Of a stretch of 64,000 nt of DNA, positions 39,001 through 46,767 are shown piece after piece. Source of the DNA: Photorhabdus sp. CRCIA-P01 (lineage in GTDB: Bacteria > Pseudomonadota > Gammaproteobacteria > Enterobacterales > Enterobacteriaceae); assembly GCF_003545805.1 (NCBI RefSeq), contig NZ_NMQR01000003.1, forward strand, positions 186,001 through 250,000. Reading direction: 5' to 3'. Both the position numbers and the translations under genes were made by a program. A model generated the notes under the pieces. The model saw nothing but the letters and a program-made list of their open reading frames with translations, was not told where the DNA came from and searched no databases. Each line of letters begins with the position of its first letter. Position 1 is the stretch's first letter.

Positions 39001-41743
39001 TCAGGCTAGTATCGCCGCCCTGCTTGAACCCGATTACCAATGGAGGGCCCCACTGCCAGAGTGGCTCCCGGTAAGTGATCGGATTTTGTGCCAAGATAGT
39101 AATGCGACAAAGAATGTGTTTCCGCCCCATACGCTCTGTTCGTTAATTGAACAGGCGGTAAATCGCTACCCACAACGTACCGCTGTAGTCGATGCTTATC
39201 GTCAAATTGATTACCGCACTTTGTGGTCACAAAGCCTGGCGCTGGCTGCCCATCTGCAAGCACAAGAAAATCAGTATTCGTCTCTGATTGGCGTGGTGAT
39301 GGAAAAGGGTTGGCAACAGATTGTCGCGGTTATCGCGATTTTATTGGCGGGACGGGCTTATCTGCCTATTGATGCCAGCTACCCACAACAGCGCATCCAT
39401 CAGTTATTGGCATCGGGTGAAGTGGATACTGTATTGACTCAACCTAATTTTGCTCAACAGATGGATTGGCCTGAGGGTGTACAGGTTATCTCTCTGGATG
39501 AAATATTACTTAACCGCTTACCGAAAAATACCGGTGAACAGTGCTTGCTTGCCTGTCCTGAGGATTTGGCTTATGTGATTTTCACATCAGGTTCTACCGG
39601 AAAACCAAAAGGCGTGATGATAGACCATCAGGGCGCGGTTAATACTATCCTTGATATTAACCAACGCATTGCCCTCAATGAACACGATAGCGTATTGGCA
39701 ATATCAGAATTGACATTCGATCTTTCAGTTTATGATCTGTTCGGTACTTTAAGTTGTGGGGCAAAACTGGTTATTCCTTCTCCCGGTGACAGCCGACAAC
39801 CCGACAAATTACTGGCGTGGTTACAACAAGAATCGGTCACAGTTTGGAATTCTGTTCCGGCATTTGTGCAACTGCTTGAGGAATACGCCAGCGATTATCC
39901 CCATTCCTTGGATAGCCTGCGTTGGGTATTGATGAGTGGTGATTGGATACCGACCAGTTTGCCGGAAAGATTATCCACCCTTCACCCTGTATTGAATCTT
40001 CTCGGTTTGGGCGGTGCAACCGAAGCCTCAATTTGGTCTATTGCCTATCCTATTGTTCAGGTTGATCCAAACTGGCGTAGCATTCCATACGGAAAACCAC
40101 TGGCTAATCAGACTTTCCATGTACTCAATGCAACGCTTTCACCCTGCCCGGTTTGGGTAACGGGGGAACTCTATATTGGTGGACAAGGGTTAGCGCTAGG
40201 CTACTGGGATGATTTGGAAAAAACCACCCAAGCCTTTATTACTCATCCTCAAACGGGTGAACGGTTGTACCGCACCGGTGATTTAGGGCGCTGGCGGCCA
40301 GACGGTAATATTGAATTTTTGGGGCGCAATGATCACCAGATTAAAATTCGGGGCTACCGGATTGAGTTAGGCGAGATCGAACACCGCTTATGCGAGCACC
40401 CGGATATACAACAAACGTTAGCGTTTGCACATACTACGTCAACAGGTGCATTGCAACTCGTCGCGGGTGTGCGTTTATCCGACGAAGCACCGCTATCTAC
40501 AGAGCTTTTACCGGTTCTGCCTCATTGGTTGCAACAAACCTTGCCTGCTTGGATGTGTCCACGGCGCTTTATCATTCTTGATACGATCCCCGTGTTAGAC
40601 AACGGCAAAATTGACAGACGCGCATTGGCTACCTTGGTTGAGGATGCACAGGAAGTTAATCCAGCATCATCAATTGCTCTCAGTGTGACAGCACACGCTG
40701 TATTGAACCTTTGGCAATCAGTATTGGAACAACAAGCTATCAGTGTACATGAGAGTTTCTTTACGCTAGGTGGCGATTCTCTGGCGGCGGTACGGTTAAT
40801 GGTGAAAATCAATCAGATGTTTAACCGTCAATACCCGCTCAGCCTGCTACAAACTTACGATACCGTACACTCTTTGGCTGAATTTATTGAACATCAGCCA
40901 GAAAACCCTTGCCAAGGGGTGATATTGAATCAGGGAAGCGCTGAGCAATCTGCCCTGTTTATCGTCCATCCTATTGGTGGACATCTGCTGGGGTATCGCC
41001 ATTTGGCGGCCAATTTCGGCGACCAACGCATGATTGGGCTAGCATTTTCGCCAGATAATTTAGATACGGATACGCCTTCCGTGGCGGTGTTGGCGGCTGA
41101 CTATATTAGTCAAATCCGTGCCTTCCAGCCGCAAGGACCTTATGCCTTGGCAGGATGGTCTTTCGGTGGATTGGTGGCCTATGAAATGGCTCATCAATTA
41201 CGAGCGGCGGGGGAAAGTGTTTCTCAATGCATCTTGATTGACAGCTTTGCGCCAAATGTGCGGGCCGATTTGACTCTGAATGAAGCATTTTGTCATCGGC
41301 ATTTCCTGCTCGATTTGCAGGGGCAATTCCCTGGTCTAACTCTGGATGATCATGTTATCGCTGCCGATACGGAGACCTTCCTTAATACGTTGCACGATGC
41401 CTTGCCACAATCTGCCCAGATTGATAGCTCGCTGACCGCACTTTATGACGTGTGGCGCCATAACCTGAATGCGTTGCTTGACTACTGTCCACCGCGGACT
41501 TCACAGCCTTTCTGGCTTATTCGGGCAGCACGGGCATTGCCTGATTTTATGGATTATCTCGATCCAACCACCATCGCCTCAATCGATCTTGGCTGGCAGG
41601 CTTTTGGGCCAGTTCATGTGACACAACTTGCGGGCGATCATTACACCTTATTCCAACATGAACATGTTGGCTCACTGGTTACTTGTCTGAAAGCTATCTT
41701 GAATTCAGTATCAACCACTAATTTTGTTAAGGAGAACATATGA
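30026..41743 (+). CDS. irp1: Irp1-like PKS/NRPS with an extra terminal Cy-A-PCP module
   Basis: 3905 residues, about 740 more than yersiniabactin HMWP1 (3163). Domains by motif: KS (TACSSSL, EAHGTGTPLGDP, SVKSNMGH; 10-435); AT (GHSVGEFAA near 624); a region with the lid part of an MT but no SAM motif; KR (TGGMGGIGQ near 1222); ACP (GLDSLQFLEL near 1515); Cy (PFPLTPIQHAYWIGR near 1577); MT (LEVGAGTGATS near 2262); PCP (GGDSLIATR near 2524); second Cy (LPLTALQYAYW near 2586, DLLVADGKS); A (FTSGSTGKPKG near 3188; Cys-type pocket FDLSVYDLFG, WNSVPA, SIWS); PCP (GGDSLAAVR near 3584); TE (GWSFGG near 3713, GDHY His near 3873). Adds malonate, ketoreduces, then adds cyclised cysteines. Overlaps the next gene by ATGA. 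Confidence 0.95.
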   Translation: MTDLTPHYDNCDPIAVIGLACRFPQAPDSETFWHNLQRGVECTVPLSHQTLLDAGIPPEVIESENFVNRAAVLEKAEQFDASLFGYSRQEAEMLDPQQRLFLQTAWHALEHAGYAPRHVPLKTGVFGSSRVSTWPSWSQFSMTDVGKVKGLQALISNDKDYLATRTAYKLNLKGPALTVQTACSSSLVAVHMACENLRAGECDMALAGGVAVSFPQESGYLYQPGMIFSPDGHCRPFDSQANGTYGGNGVGVVTLKRLSDALRDGDPIMAVLRGSAINNDGNEKVGFTAPSVNGQRCVITEALQLADVSIDDVGMIEAHGTGTPLGDPIEVDALRSIFSDRSVAVEPCYLGSVKSNMGHLDTAAGIASLIKAVLSVWHGYIPPTINVQQPNPALQLEQSPFRLATQGQRWTQALRTAGVSSFGIGGTNCHVVVQSLPEELRRHRVRHARTSPLLLSAASESSLRQLAQRYATALNDAPEHHADLALTALQGRDLSLPWRLALTLTPQSAVNLSAFANKEPTPNIFSGQVNSESKQLWQFSGQGCQWSGMGKAMYASSPVFSAMLDRCCAACASELALPLKAVMFGEHDAALATTEYAQPAIVAHQIALAAHWQALGLKPDYVLGHSVGEFAAAVVAGVFTPEQVMPLVAVRGKLMQSRAQEGAMLAVFANEEEVLPFVHSLALDLAVCNGPQHWVWAGTETEIATLAQRLEQQQIRCQRLNVACAAHSAMLDGVLEAFSLRCSQLQPALGKIPLISTLTANIATAEQLGSPDYWRHHMRQTVRYYPAVEFARQQGVALFMEMGADAQLTGIGRRVSLPQEIWIASVQRQSSPETARQTALMQLYCAGVHLDWLHLFSLTGEKCHAPLYPFDEQHYRFPAIKSGQSTTNTNAGLDVNALLDPTIEQNPDAATLRELYTDALVYQCHGRDTEQGFSAIDTIRAGRLQPCWRPLLEQLLTYCVQQGYYREVSGPTASKMYRPDGPLPYAKRRLLEARLLTAFPALIYAGERLFALLSDRCDLPRQFVSTQAETNSWLPVPQPCPDTHYALHWRTINTTDNPRFSTVYTLRSSTVNDEMVKHWRQAGIHLQPESGNILLLLTGSDVVELCDQVITELKRDETTSLTVVTCGAQPETTLSPENINPAQYAVWALLRVAVEEYPHRRIQAIDIADINDANALSLALGYLSEHNRWLRVRGNQISVPVLQRQSLLLSQQSISIPHQGWHIVTGGMGGIGQISIRWLLAQGARRIAVFARRQHADWDGFVQELSLNTETEIRWIKVDVTDTPALLNAVQMLAQEEDIAGAIHAAGIADHTRLAELEPQRLSRMLSVKALSASALQTALKQHNAHYLLLHSSAASMLGAQGQGAYAVANAYLESLALTAPSSLMVKALVWGVWGGVGMARERRLVEKLAQDGMLPFSVNEGIWHFNQSLHTASPCYLAIRLDEYHPDISRRLQADTAHIHPVAAPAPSHSVDNTLYQDSEERLNWLRQRIAALLRLEQPERLEPQQDLLQFGLDSLQFLELNAVIHQQFGFRLTAELAYRNMTLEGLNRLIGDALPEQSVACSQPGIIIDSVQRHAPFPLTPIQHAYWIGRTQAIDFGGVACHVLFEWDLTLDSFDIPRFEKAWNALIQRHGMLRMIVDEDGQQRILPETPWYALSQDDLRMLDETACQQALVQRRHTLSYQVPPAEQWPLFEVSVSLLPNARCRLHMNLDLLQFDVQSFRIMMDDLQRAYHQQPLAPQVFTFRDYVMAEQAQRSSQEWRASWAYWQEQLLSLPPAPRLPLNPQLPQRSQPQFTTYEGRLAQSDWQMLKQRWQQWGVTPSAGLLTLFAHTLEWYSRHPLFTLNLTFFNRQPFHPEVQDLIGDFTSVMLMDFDLRKTTSLRTSMEKTQALLWQRLSHNDVNGVEVLRELGRQQNGESQSRQPLTPVVFTSMLGMAQEGVAIKQSITQLLGDPVFVLSQTPQVWLDHQVMEVDGDLLFNWYCMDDVLEPGVIEALFTAYNALLVQICRQPDCMEHYDLHIPPSGHTCYDFWPQQPELRQVEQYLRSKPEIRLAEIQPRQDDTQGYNVWLVAEDNLPLSLPEPLAINTDVLPLPELTEQRAFERSWQYIEQQALFGLSQTLLRHNLFTSPRQCHSRTEIEQRLQLAPQYQRLLTQWLSLLNNQGLIEKKADGYRCLQPLNHVPAPTAKLDDAVWCHTISRYVATCIEQHDALLAGRSNALELLFADKQTTASLYSENPALRCLNQTAAEIVRQLSQVSEHFTVLEVGAGTGATSAKVLERNAQSIERYHFTDVSPLFLDDARQLLNHYGETVKFALFDINQRIDFSQHPESGYDLIMAVNVLHDATHLRNTLQRLSRLLKTGGWLLIIEATKRESAMQLASVGFIEGINAWSDDRGDSALMELADWRQCLEKSGYRVSLEWPGQDGPELHQQLILARAERQARLNVSEIAAQFSTSPYSLHVQQQEQLPLIVTAKESVAQSSTLETGQPETADDPLHDIEQQVITLWCSLLPQPIQRHSDFFQSGGDSLIATRMVVQLRRQGYEQANLQQLFEHPKLSEFCRTLRVVEITPATQAVPLETKLASEQTLPLTALQYAYWLGESQLFQFGNGIAHFYAELAINDLDLPRFTTAWNLVVNHHAQLRGYVKDGQYHILPEVPCYTPTVIDCRNMMPAQRETKLADARDTLRTKGVPSDNWPLFDLTLYHTDDRACLLHLTIDLLVADGKSLTLILRDLQRGYQEPNWRPEPPAVTINDYIQALEDEKTGEAWQQSRQYWLNRLPYLPDAPVLPLKDHQSQQLNQQCLTGYISPQQWQRLQQRAAEYRASPSQVMLTLFTHILAIWSNSEHFTINVLHGNRLLMPQHCDTLVGNLSTTSLLEVDLRDSTGFSDAVSRIQKQWLADLQHSLFDGQLVLREKNQHRHNLNAGMPIVFNDTTGTAGKGPSGLGTLNLFGAQTPHVYLDCMLISGSEGGVIIQWAILPQLFQPQVAENMFAHYQASIAALLEPDYQWRAPLPEWLPVSDRILCQDSNATKNVFPPHTLCSLIEQAVNRYPQRTAVVDAYRQIDYRTLWSQSLALAAHLQAQENQYSSLIGVVMEKGWQQIVAVIAILLAGRAYLPIDASYPQQRIHQLLASGEVDTVLTQPNFAQQMDWPEGVQVISLDEILLNRLPKNTGEQCLLACPEDLAYVIFTSGSTGKPKGVMIDHQGAVNTILDINQRIALNEHDSVLAISELTFDLSVYDLFGTLSCGAKLVIPSPGDSRQPDKLLAWLQQESVTVWNSVPAFVQLLEEYASDYPHSLDSLRWVLMSGDWIPTSLPERLSTLHPVLNLLGLGGATEASIWSIAYPIVQVDPNWRSIPYGKPLANQTFHVLNATLSPCPVWVTGELYIGGQGLALGYWDDLEKTTQAFITHPQTGERLYRTGDLGRWRPDGNIEFLGRNDHQIKIRGYRIELGEIEHRLCEHPDIQQTLAFAHTTSTGALQLVAGVRLSDEAPLSTELLPVLPHWLQQTLPAWMCPRRFIILDTIPVLDNGKIDRRALATLVEDAQEVNPASSIALSVTAHAVLNLWQSVLEQQAISVHESFFTLGGDSLAAVRLMVKINQMFNRQYPLSLLQTYDTVHSLAEFIEHQPENPCQGVILNQGSAEQSALFIVHPIGGHLLGYRHLAANFGDQRMIGLAFSPDNLDTDTPSVAVLAADYISQIRAFQPQGPYALAGWSFGGLVAYEMAHQLRAAGESVSQCILIDSFAPNVRADLTLNEAFCHRHFLLDLQGQFPGLTLDDHVIAADTETFLNTLHDALPQSAQIDSSLTALYDVWRHNLNALLDYCPPRTSQPFWLIRAARALPDFMDYLDPTTIASIDLGWQAFGPVHVTQLAGDHYTLFQHEHVGSLVTCLKAILNSVSTTNFVKENI

Positions 41744-42837
41744 TAAAGCCACGGCGGGTTCTGATTGTCGGTTCGAAATTTGGCGAATTATATCTTAATG
41801 CGTTCCTACAACCTCAGTCTGGTCTGGAATTAGCCGGTATTCTGGCACAGGGCAGTGCTCGCTCGCAGCAACTTGCCTGTGATTTTAATGTGCCCCTATT
41901 CCGCTCACTGGATGAACTACCAGAGGATATTGATATTGCCTGCGTGGTAATACGGGCGGAGATTATTGGCGGCAAAGGCGATCAGCTTACTCAGGCACTC
42001 TTGGCTCGTGGAATTTCTGTCATTCAGGAACATCCCCTTGATGTCGAAGCCATTAAAAGACATCAATTAATCGCAAGCAAACATGATGCAATATTTTGGG
42101 TAAATAGCTTTTATAGCCAATGTGATGCGGGAAGAAGTTGGTTACATGCGGCGCGGCAAATCAGTCACTTATCACAGCAATGTCCGGTAAGTGGTTATTT
42201 GACAACCAGTCGCCAATTGCTATTTTCCGCGCTCGATCTGTTGTTACAGGCATGTCACTGTCCGGCACGGATGGAGATAGTCTATGTCGGTCAGCGCAGC
42301 AGTGCATTTCATTGCTTTGAACTTAGCTTTGCAGGGACAACAGTAACGTTAAACGTGCAATCCTATCTGGACCCGAGAGATCCCGATATGCACAATCTGG
42401 TGATGCATAAAATGACGCTGATCTGGCCTGTCGGTTATCTTACGCAGGAAGCCAGTTACGGGCCGGTTATCTGGACACCCGTCCTTCATGCACCTGATCA
42501 TCTGAATAACGAACAAAGCCTCTACCTAAATGCCAGTCAGCCGGATGATAACTATCTGTACCAAGCAACATCACAAATTCTTTGTCCGGCAACCAAAAAC
42601 TGGATGACGGCATTTGAATGTGATGGTGCTAAAGGTGTGGCATTTCTACTCAATACCTTGGGTTCTGTATTGAACGGAGCCCCCTGCCCACCTGCTTTTG
42701 CTTACGATTACCAACTGCGGTTAGCCGGTTTATGGCAACAAATTTTGCGCATTATGGGAGAACCTATTACTCAGGATTTATCGTCCCCTGTTTGGATTGA
42801 GCCAGCAAAATTGATGTTAACTAAGGAAGAATGTTGA
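41740..42837 (+). CDS. irp3: Thiazolinyl imide reductase (YbtU/Irp3-like)
   Basis: 365 residues, the same size as YbtU. The N-terminus is a Rossmann dinucleotide-binding start (RVLIVGSKFGELYLNAF), with EHPLDVEAIKRH in the middle as in the Gfo/Idh-like imine reductases. Family knowledge: it reduces one NRPS-bound thiazoline to thiazolidine with NADPH, acting in trans. It overlaps the NRPS stop by four bases and the thioesterase start by seven bases (or abuts it at ATG 42837), so it is tightly coupled. Confidence 0.92.
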   Translation: MIKPRRVLIVGSKFGELYLNAFLQPQSGLELAGILAQGSARSQQLACDFNVPLFRSLDELPEDIDIACVVIRAEIIGGKGDQLTQALLARGISVIQEHPLDVEAIKRHQLIASKHDAIFWVNSFYSQCDAGRSWLHAARQISHLSQQCPVSGYLTTSRQLLFSALDLLLQACHCPARMEIVYVGQRSSAFHCFELSFAGTTVTLNVQSYLDPRDPDMHNLVMHKMTLIWPVGYLTQEASYGPVIWTPVLHAPDHLNNEQSLYLNASQPDDNYLYQATSQILCPATKNWMTAFECDGAKGVAFLLNTLGSVLNGAPCPPAFAYDYQLRLAGLWQQILRIMGEPITQDLSSPVWIEPAKLMLTKEEC

Positions 42838-43640
42838 TGACGTGGGCACTCCCTACACACCCGATGATTCGTCCGTGCCTGACGACTCACGGCAAACCCA
42901 AATACACGCTGTTAATCTGCCCCTTTGCCGGGGGCAGTACCAGCGCATTCCGGCACTGGCCCACACTGGAGAATTTAGATATAGCGGTTTCGCTGGTCAT
43001 TTACCCCGGACGAGACAGCCGCATGGCGGAAAAGGCTGCCACCAGCATTGCGCCATTGGCGCAATCACTGTCTGACCTGATGGTGTCATTCACCCCCGCA
43101 CAGAGAGAAAACCTGATACTTGTCGGCCACAGTATGGGGGCACAAGTTGCTTTTGAAACTTGCCAACGCCTTGAGCAACAAAACTGTTCACCCAAAGCGC
43201 TGGTACTTTCGGGGTGCCATGCACCTCATCTTCAATCTTGCCGCCAACTTAGCGGATTACCTGATCGTGAGTTTCTTGAACAATTGATTGATATCGGCGG
43301 TTGTAGCCCGATTTTGCGAGAAGATCCTGGCTTGCTTGCGCTGTTCTTACCGATGCTACGGGCTGATTTCTTTGCTACGGAACATTATCACCGAGTCATG
43401 CAGACTGACGTTGTAAAACTGCAAACACCAACATTGCTGCTTTATGGTAGTGAAGACAAGGAGGCTTCCGCGATAGAAGTTCAACAGTGGCAGCAATGGC
43501 TGGCAGACGGAGAGCAACATCTTTCATATCGCTACAAGGAGGTTGTTGGCGACCATTTTTATATTACTCAAGAACCTGAGAGTTTTATTCGTCACATTAC
43601 GCAATTTATACAATATGTCTATTTACAGGAGTTCGCATAA
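42831..43640 (+). CDS. ybtT: Type II editing thioesterase (YbtT-like)
   Basis: 269 residues. Alpha/beta hydrolase with oxyanion segment LLICPFAGGSTSAFRHWP, nucleophile elbow VGHSMGAQVAFE and a catalytic His in VGDHFYIT near the end. Family knowledge: such proteins remove wrongly primed or stalled groups from carrier domains. ATG 42837 is an alternative start. Stop overlaps the next start by one base. Confidence 0.92.
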   Translation: MLMTWALPTHPMIRPCLTTHGKPKYTLLICPFAGGSTSAFRHWPTLENLDIAVSLVIYPGRDSRMAEKAATSIAPLAQSLSDLMVSFTPAQRENLILVGHSMGAQVAFETCQRLEQQNCSPKALVLSGCHAPHLQSCRQLSGLPDREFLEQLIDIGGCSPILREDPGLLALFLPMLRADFFATEHYHRVMQTDVVKLQTPTLLLYGSEDKEASAIEVQQWQQWLADGEQHLSYRYKEVVGDHFYITQEPESFIRHITQFIQYVYLQEFA

Positions 43641-46573
43641 TGGCACCTTTTTCTATTCCAGGGAAAACACTTACTATGACGCCAGACTATCTTTGGAATG
43701 GCAAAACGCTGGACCAACAACTTGCCGGGTGGTCTGGTATTTGGGGCGATAAAACAGCGCTGATCTATCAAGAACAACAACTAACTTACCGTGAATTGCA
43801 CCAATCCGCAGAGAGATTAGCCAGCGGATTATTTCGTCGTGGGATCCGTCGTGGGGATAACGTTATGGTACAACTGCCTAACCGTATCTCCTTTGTCGTT
43901 ACCTGTTTTGCTCTGTTTAGATTAGGTGCTCATCCGGTGTTATTAATGCCGACACAGCGGACATATGATGTTCATGCCCTTTGCCAGATTGCCCGCCCGG
44001 TTGCTTACATTATCCCCGATTGCATCCATGATTTTGACTACCGAAAAATGGCACGAGAAATTGCGGCGTCTTGTCCCGATCTAAAACACATTATTGTTGA
44101 TGGAGAAGCGGAAGAATTTACCGCATTGGCATCCATTGATGATGAACCGGTAAATATTCCCGGTCCAAGTTATGGTGATATTGCCGTATTGCTGCTTTCG
44201 GGCGGAACAACCGGTACACCGAAATTAATTCCACGTACTCACGATGCTTATACCTATGATTTTGTGCTGTCAGCCCGTCTGTGCGCGGTAAATACAGAAA
44301 GTGTTTATCTCGCCGTACTGCCCGTGGCACATAATTTCACACTAGGAAGTCCCGGTATTTTGGGTACCCTTTCCCAGGGCGGAAGTGTCCTTCTGAGCGA
44401 TACCGCCAGTTTTGATGAGGCCATGCCGCTAATCGAGCAACACAAAGTGACCCATCTAGCATTAGTACCGGCTCTGGCTCGGCTCTGGGAACAGGCCCGC
44501 GACTGGGAACAAAGCGATCTTTCATCCCTACGCTGTTTGCAAGTGGGTGGTGGCAGGTTGACACCAGAACTAGCGGAACAAGTAATAGCACGCCTTGGGC
44601 CTTTGCAGCAGGTGTTTGGTACAGCGGAAGGATTACTTTGTTATACCCGGTTGGATGATCCCTACGAGGTCATCATTAATACCCAAGGGCGTCCGTTATC
44701 AGAAGAAGATGAGATCAAAATTGTTGATGCCAATTTGCAACCGGTGGCACCCGGTGAGGTAGGAGAGCTTATTACATATGGTCCCTACACCATTATGGGA
44801 TATTACCGCGCAGAGCTGCATAATACCGTGGCTTTTACCCCCGATGGATTCTATCGTACCGGCGATCTAGTTCGTATGACCTCAGATGGCAACCTGATCG
44901 TTGAGGGCAGAATTAAAGAGCAGATTAATCGCAGTGGTGAGAAAATTTCGACCCAAGAAGTTGAAACTTTGTTGCTGCAACATCCTGACATTGATGATGC
45001 CGTTGTCATTTCCGTGCCTGATGAACTGTTGGGTGAACGGATTTGTGCCTGCTTGCCTAAGAATGGCAGTCGACCAGAAACGATGCAGATAGAGTCATTT
45101 CTACAACAGAAAGGGGTTCAGCGTCATAAAATCCCTGATCAATGGTTGTTTGTCCCACATTGGCCCCTCACTACCGTGGGAAAAATTGATAAACGCCGCT
45201 TGGTACAGATGGCACAAGCGGAACATGGCCGCCCAATGCGGCAATATCATGAGCAAACTGTTGTTATTACCAACACTCCGTTAGATTTGATCACGCATTT
45301 GCTTTCAGATGACGAGGCACAACCTTATATGCTCTATGAAGTGAAAGGTGAATGGTCACTGGGGATAGGCTGTGCAGAGACTATCAGTGCGGATGCATCG
45401 GGACAATTGATTGATCCACAAGGTAATCGTCATCCATACGATATCAGCACATTGAGCCAAAAGCTTGAACAGGTGCTCAATGCCCTTCCCATTCAGGACT
45501 GGCGGGCCTATGGAAGAACTTTATTTGAATTCTCCCATATGACCTATGGGTTGCCATTAGCACAACAAAACGAAGCGTTAATAAAAATCACTATTCCGCA
45601 GCATGAATTACGTATAACTCAAGGACAGGTTCTGATACGAACTCTCGAAGAGAGTCAGCTCGCCATATTGAGGGAGAAAATTAGACGGGCTGATCAATTA
45701 GGCCCGCCTGTTTTCTCATGTACAGAAGATATGGAAATTATCAATACATCGGACGCGGCGAAACGTTATCAGGATAACGTCGCCAATGCGGTTAAGGACA
45801 TTGCCTCGGGCCACTACCAAAAAGTGATCCTGTCACGTCGGGTTGAACTTAGCTCGGATATTGACATGCCACACAGTTACTGGTTAGGCCGCCAGGCTAA
45901 CACGCCTGCCCGCTCTTTCTTCTTACGTGATGAAGATTTCTCTGTTTATGGTTTTAGCCCGGAAACCGTAGTTGAAGCGGATGGTTCAGGTTGGGTCAGC
46001 ACGCAACCATTGGCTGGAACCAGAGCATTGACACATGATAAAGATCAGGATCGACGGTTGAGAGCAGATTTGCTTTCTGACCCGAAAGAGATCTCCGAAC
46101 ACGCTGTTTCGGCTAAATTGGCATTAGAGGAGCTGGCGCCGATTTGTCAGGCTGACACACTTTGTGTGTCAGAGTTTATGGCGATTCGTGAACGGGGTTC
46201 AGTACAACATTTGGCATCTCGGGTAAAAGGATTACTACAAACAGACAAAAATCGTTGGGATGCGTTCATCGCCTTATTCCCGGCGGTAACCGCTTCGGGA
46301 ATACCGAAGAAACCTTCTTTACAAGCAATTTCACGTTATGAAGGAGAACCACGCCGACTTTATAGCGGTTGTGTCATATTGTTGGATAGCTCAGGAAAAC
46401 TGGATGCGGCGCTGGTATTACGTTCTCTCTATCAGCATCAAGGGCGCTGTTGGCTCCAGGCGGGCGCCGGGTTAGTCAGAGATTCAAAACCAGAAAGAGA
46501 ATGGCAGGAAACCTGCGAAAAACTTGACTGCATTATGAAATACGTTCGCCCTTACTCCGGCCAAAAAGAGTAA
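43640..46573 (+). CDS. Fused salicyl-AMP ligase and salicylate synthase (YbtE-YbtS in one protein)
   Basis: 977 residues from one uninterrupted frame. Residues about 1-525 are an aryl-acid adenylating enzyme (LLLSGGTTGTPKL near 186, FYRTGDLV, C-terminal GKIDKRRLVQ with the catalytic Lys near 517), as in YbtE/EntE. Residues about 534-977 are an isochorismate/salicylate synthase of the chorismate-binding family (VILSRRVELS, QPLAGTRAL, SEHAVSAKLALEEL, LQAGAGLVRDS). Family knowledge: YbtS makes salicylate from chorismate and YbtE activates it onto the aryl carrier. In Yersinia these are separate genes at opposite ends of the island. A Met in frame near residue 532 may be the former YbtS start. 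Confidence 0.95.
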   Translation: MAPFSIPGKTLTMTPDYLWNGKTLDQQLAGWSGIWGDKTALIYQEQQLTYRELHQSAERLASGLFRRGIRRGDNVMVQLPNRISFVVTCFALFRLGAHPVLLMPTQRTYDVHALCQIARPVAYIIPDCIHDFDYRKMAREIAASCPDLKHIIVDGEAEEFTALASIDDEPVNIPGPSYGDIAVLLLSGGTTGTPKLIPRTHDAYTYDFVLSARLCAVNTESVYLAVLPVAHNFTLGSPGILGTLSQGGSVLLSDTASFDEAMPLIEQHKVTHLALVPALARLWEQARDWEQSDLSSLRCLQVGGGRLTPELAEQVIARLGPLQQVFGTAEGLLCYTRLDDPYEVIINTQGRPLSEEDEIKIVDANLQPVAPGEVGELITYGPYTIMGYYRAELHNTVAFTPDGFYRTGDLVRMTSDGNLIVEGRIKEQINRSGEKISTQEVETLLLQHPDIDDAVVISVPDELLGERICACLPKNGSRPETMQIESFLQQKGVQRHKIPDQWLFVPHWPLTTVGKIDKRRLVQMAQAEHGRPMRQYHEQTVVITNTPLDLITHLLSDDEAQPYMLYEVKGEWSLGIGCAETISADASGQLIDPQGNRHPYDISTLSQKLEQVLNALPIQDWRAYGRTLFEFSHMTYGLPLAQQNEALIKITIPQHELRITQGQVLIRTLEESQLAILREKIRRADQLGPPVFSCTEDMEIINTSDAAKRYQDNVANAVKDIASGHYQKVILSRRVELSSDIDMPHSYWLGRQANTPARSFFLRDEDFSVYGFSPETVVEADGSGWVSTQPLAGTRALTHDKDQDRRLRADLLSDPKEISEHAVSAKLALEELAPICQADTLCVSEFMAIRERGSVQHLASRVKGLLQTDKNRWDAFIALFPAVTASGIPKKPSLQAISRYEGEPRRLYSGCVILLDSSGKLDAALVLRSLYQHQGRCWLQAGAGLVRDSKPEREWQETCEKLDCIMKYVRPYSGQKE

Positions 46574-46589
46574 AAGAATAACAACACTT

Positions 46590-46623
46590 CAGGGAAAATC
46601 AGAGTTACCTCTGATTTTCCCTG
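46590..46623 (+). terminator. Strong hairpin ending the siderophore operon
   Basis: Perfect 15-bp stem (CAGGGAAAATCAGAG and its reverse complement) with a four-base loop, 17 bases after the operon's last stop. No U-tract follows directly. A third copy of the right arm (ACCTCTGATTTTCC) lies at about 46658-46670. Confidence 0.75.
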
Positions 46624-46767
46624 GACGACTAATTTTCTACTATGCTTAAGTAAGTCACCTCTGATTTTCCTTCCGTGACAATCATTAATTTAAAAAAAAT
46701 CAAATGGATAGATATTAGGTTGCAACTATTCTTGCTGGTATCCATTAATTAATTGGAGGCAATAGAT

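Noticed and set aside
46753-46767. TTG start five codons upstream for the bicupin
   Set aside because: It would place the Shine-Dalgarno GGAGG inside the coding region; ATG 46768 gives correct spacing and a standard Tat signal.
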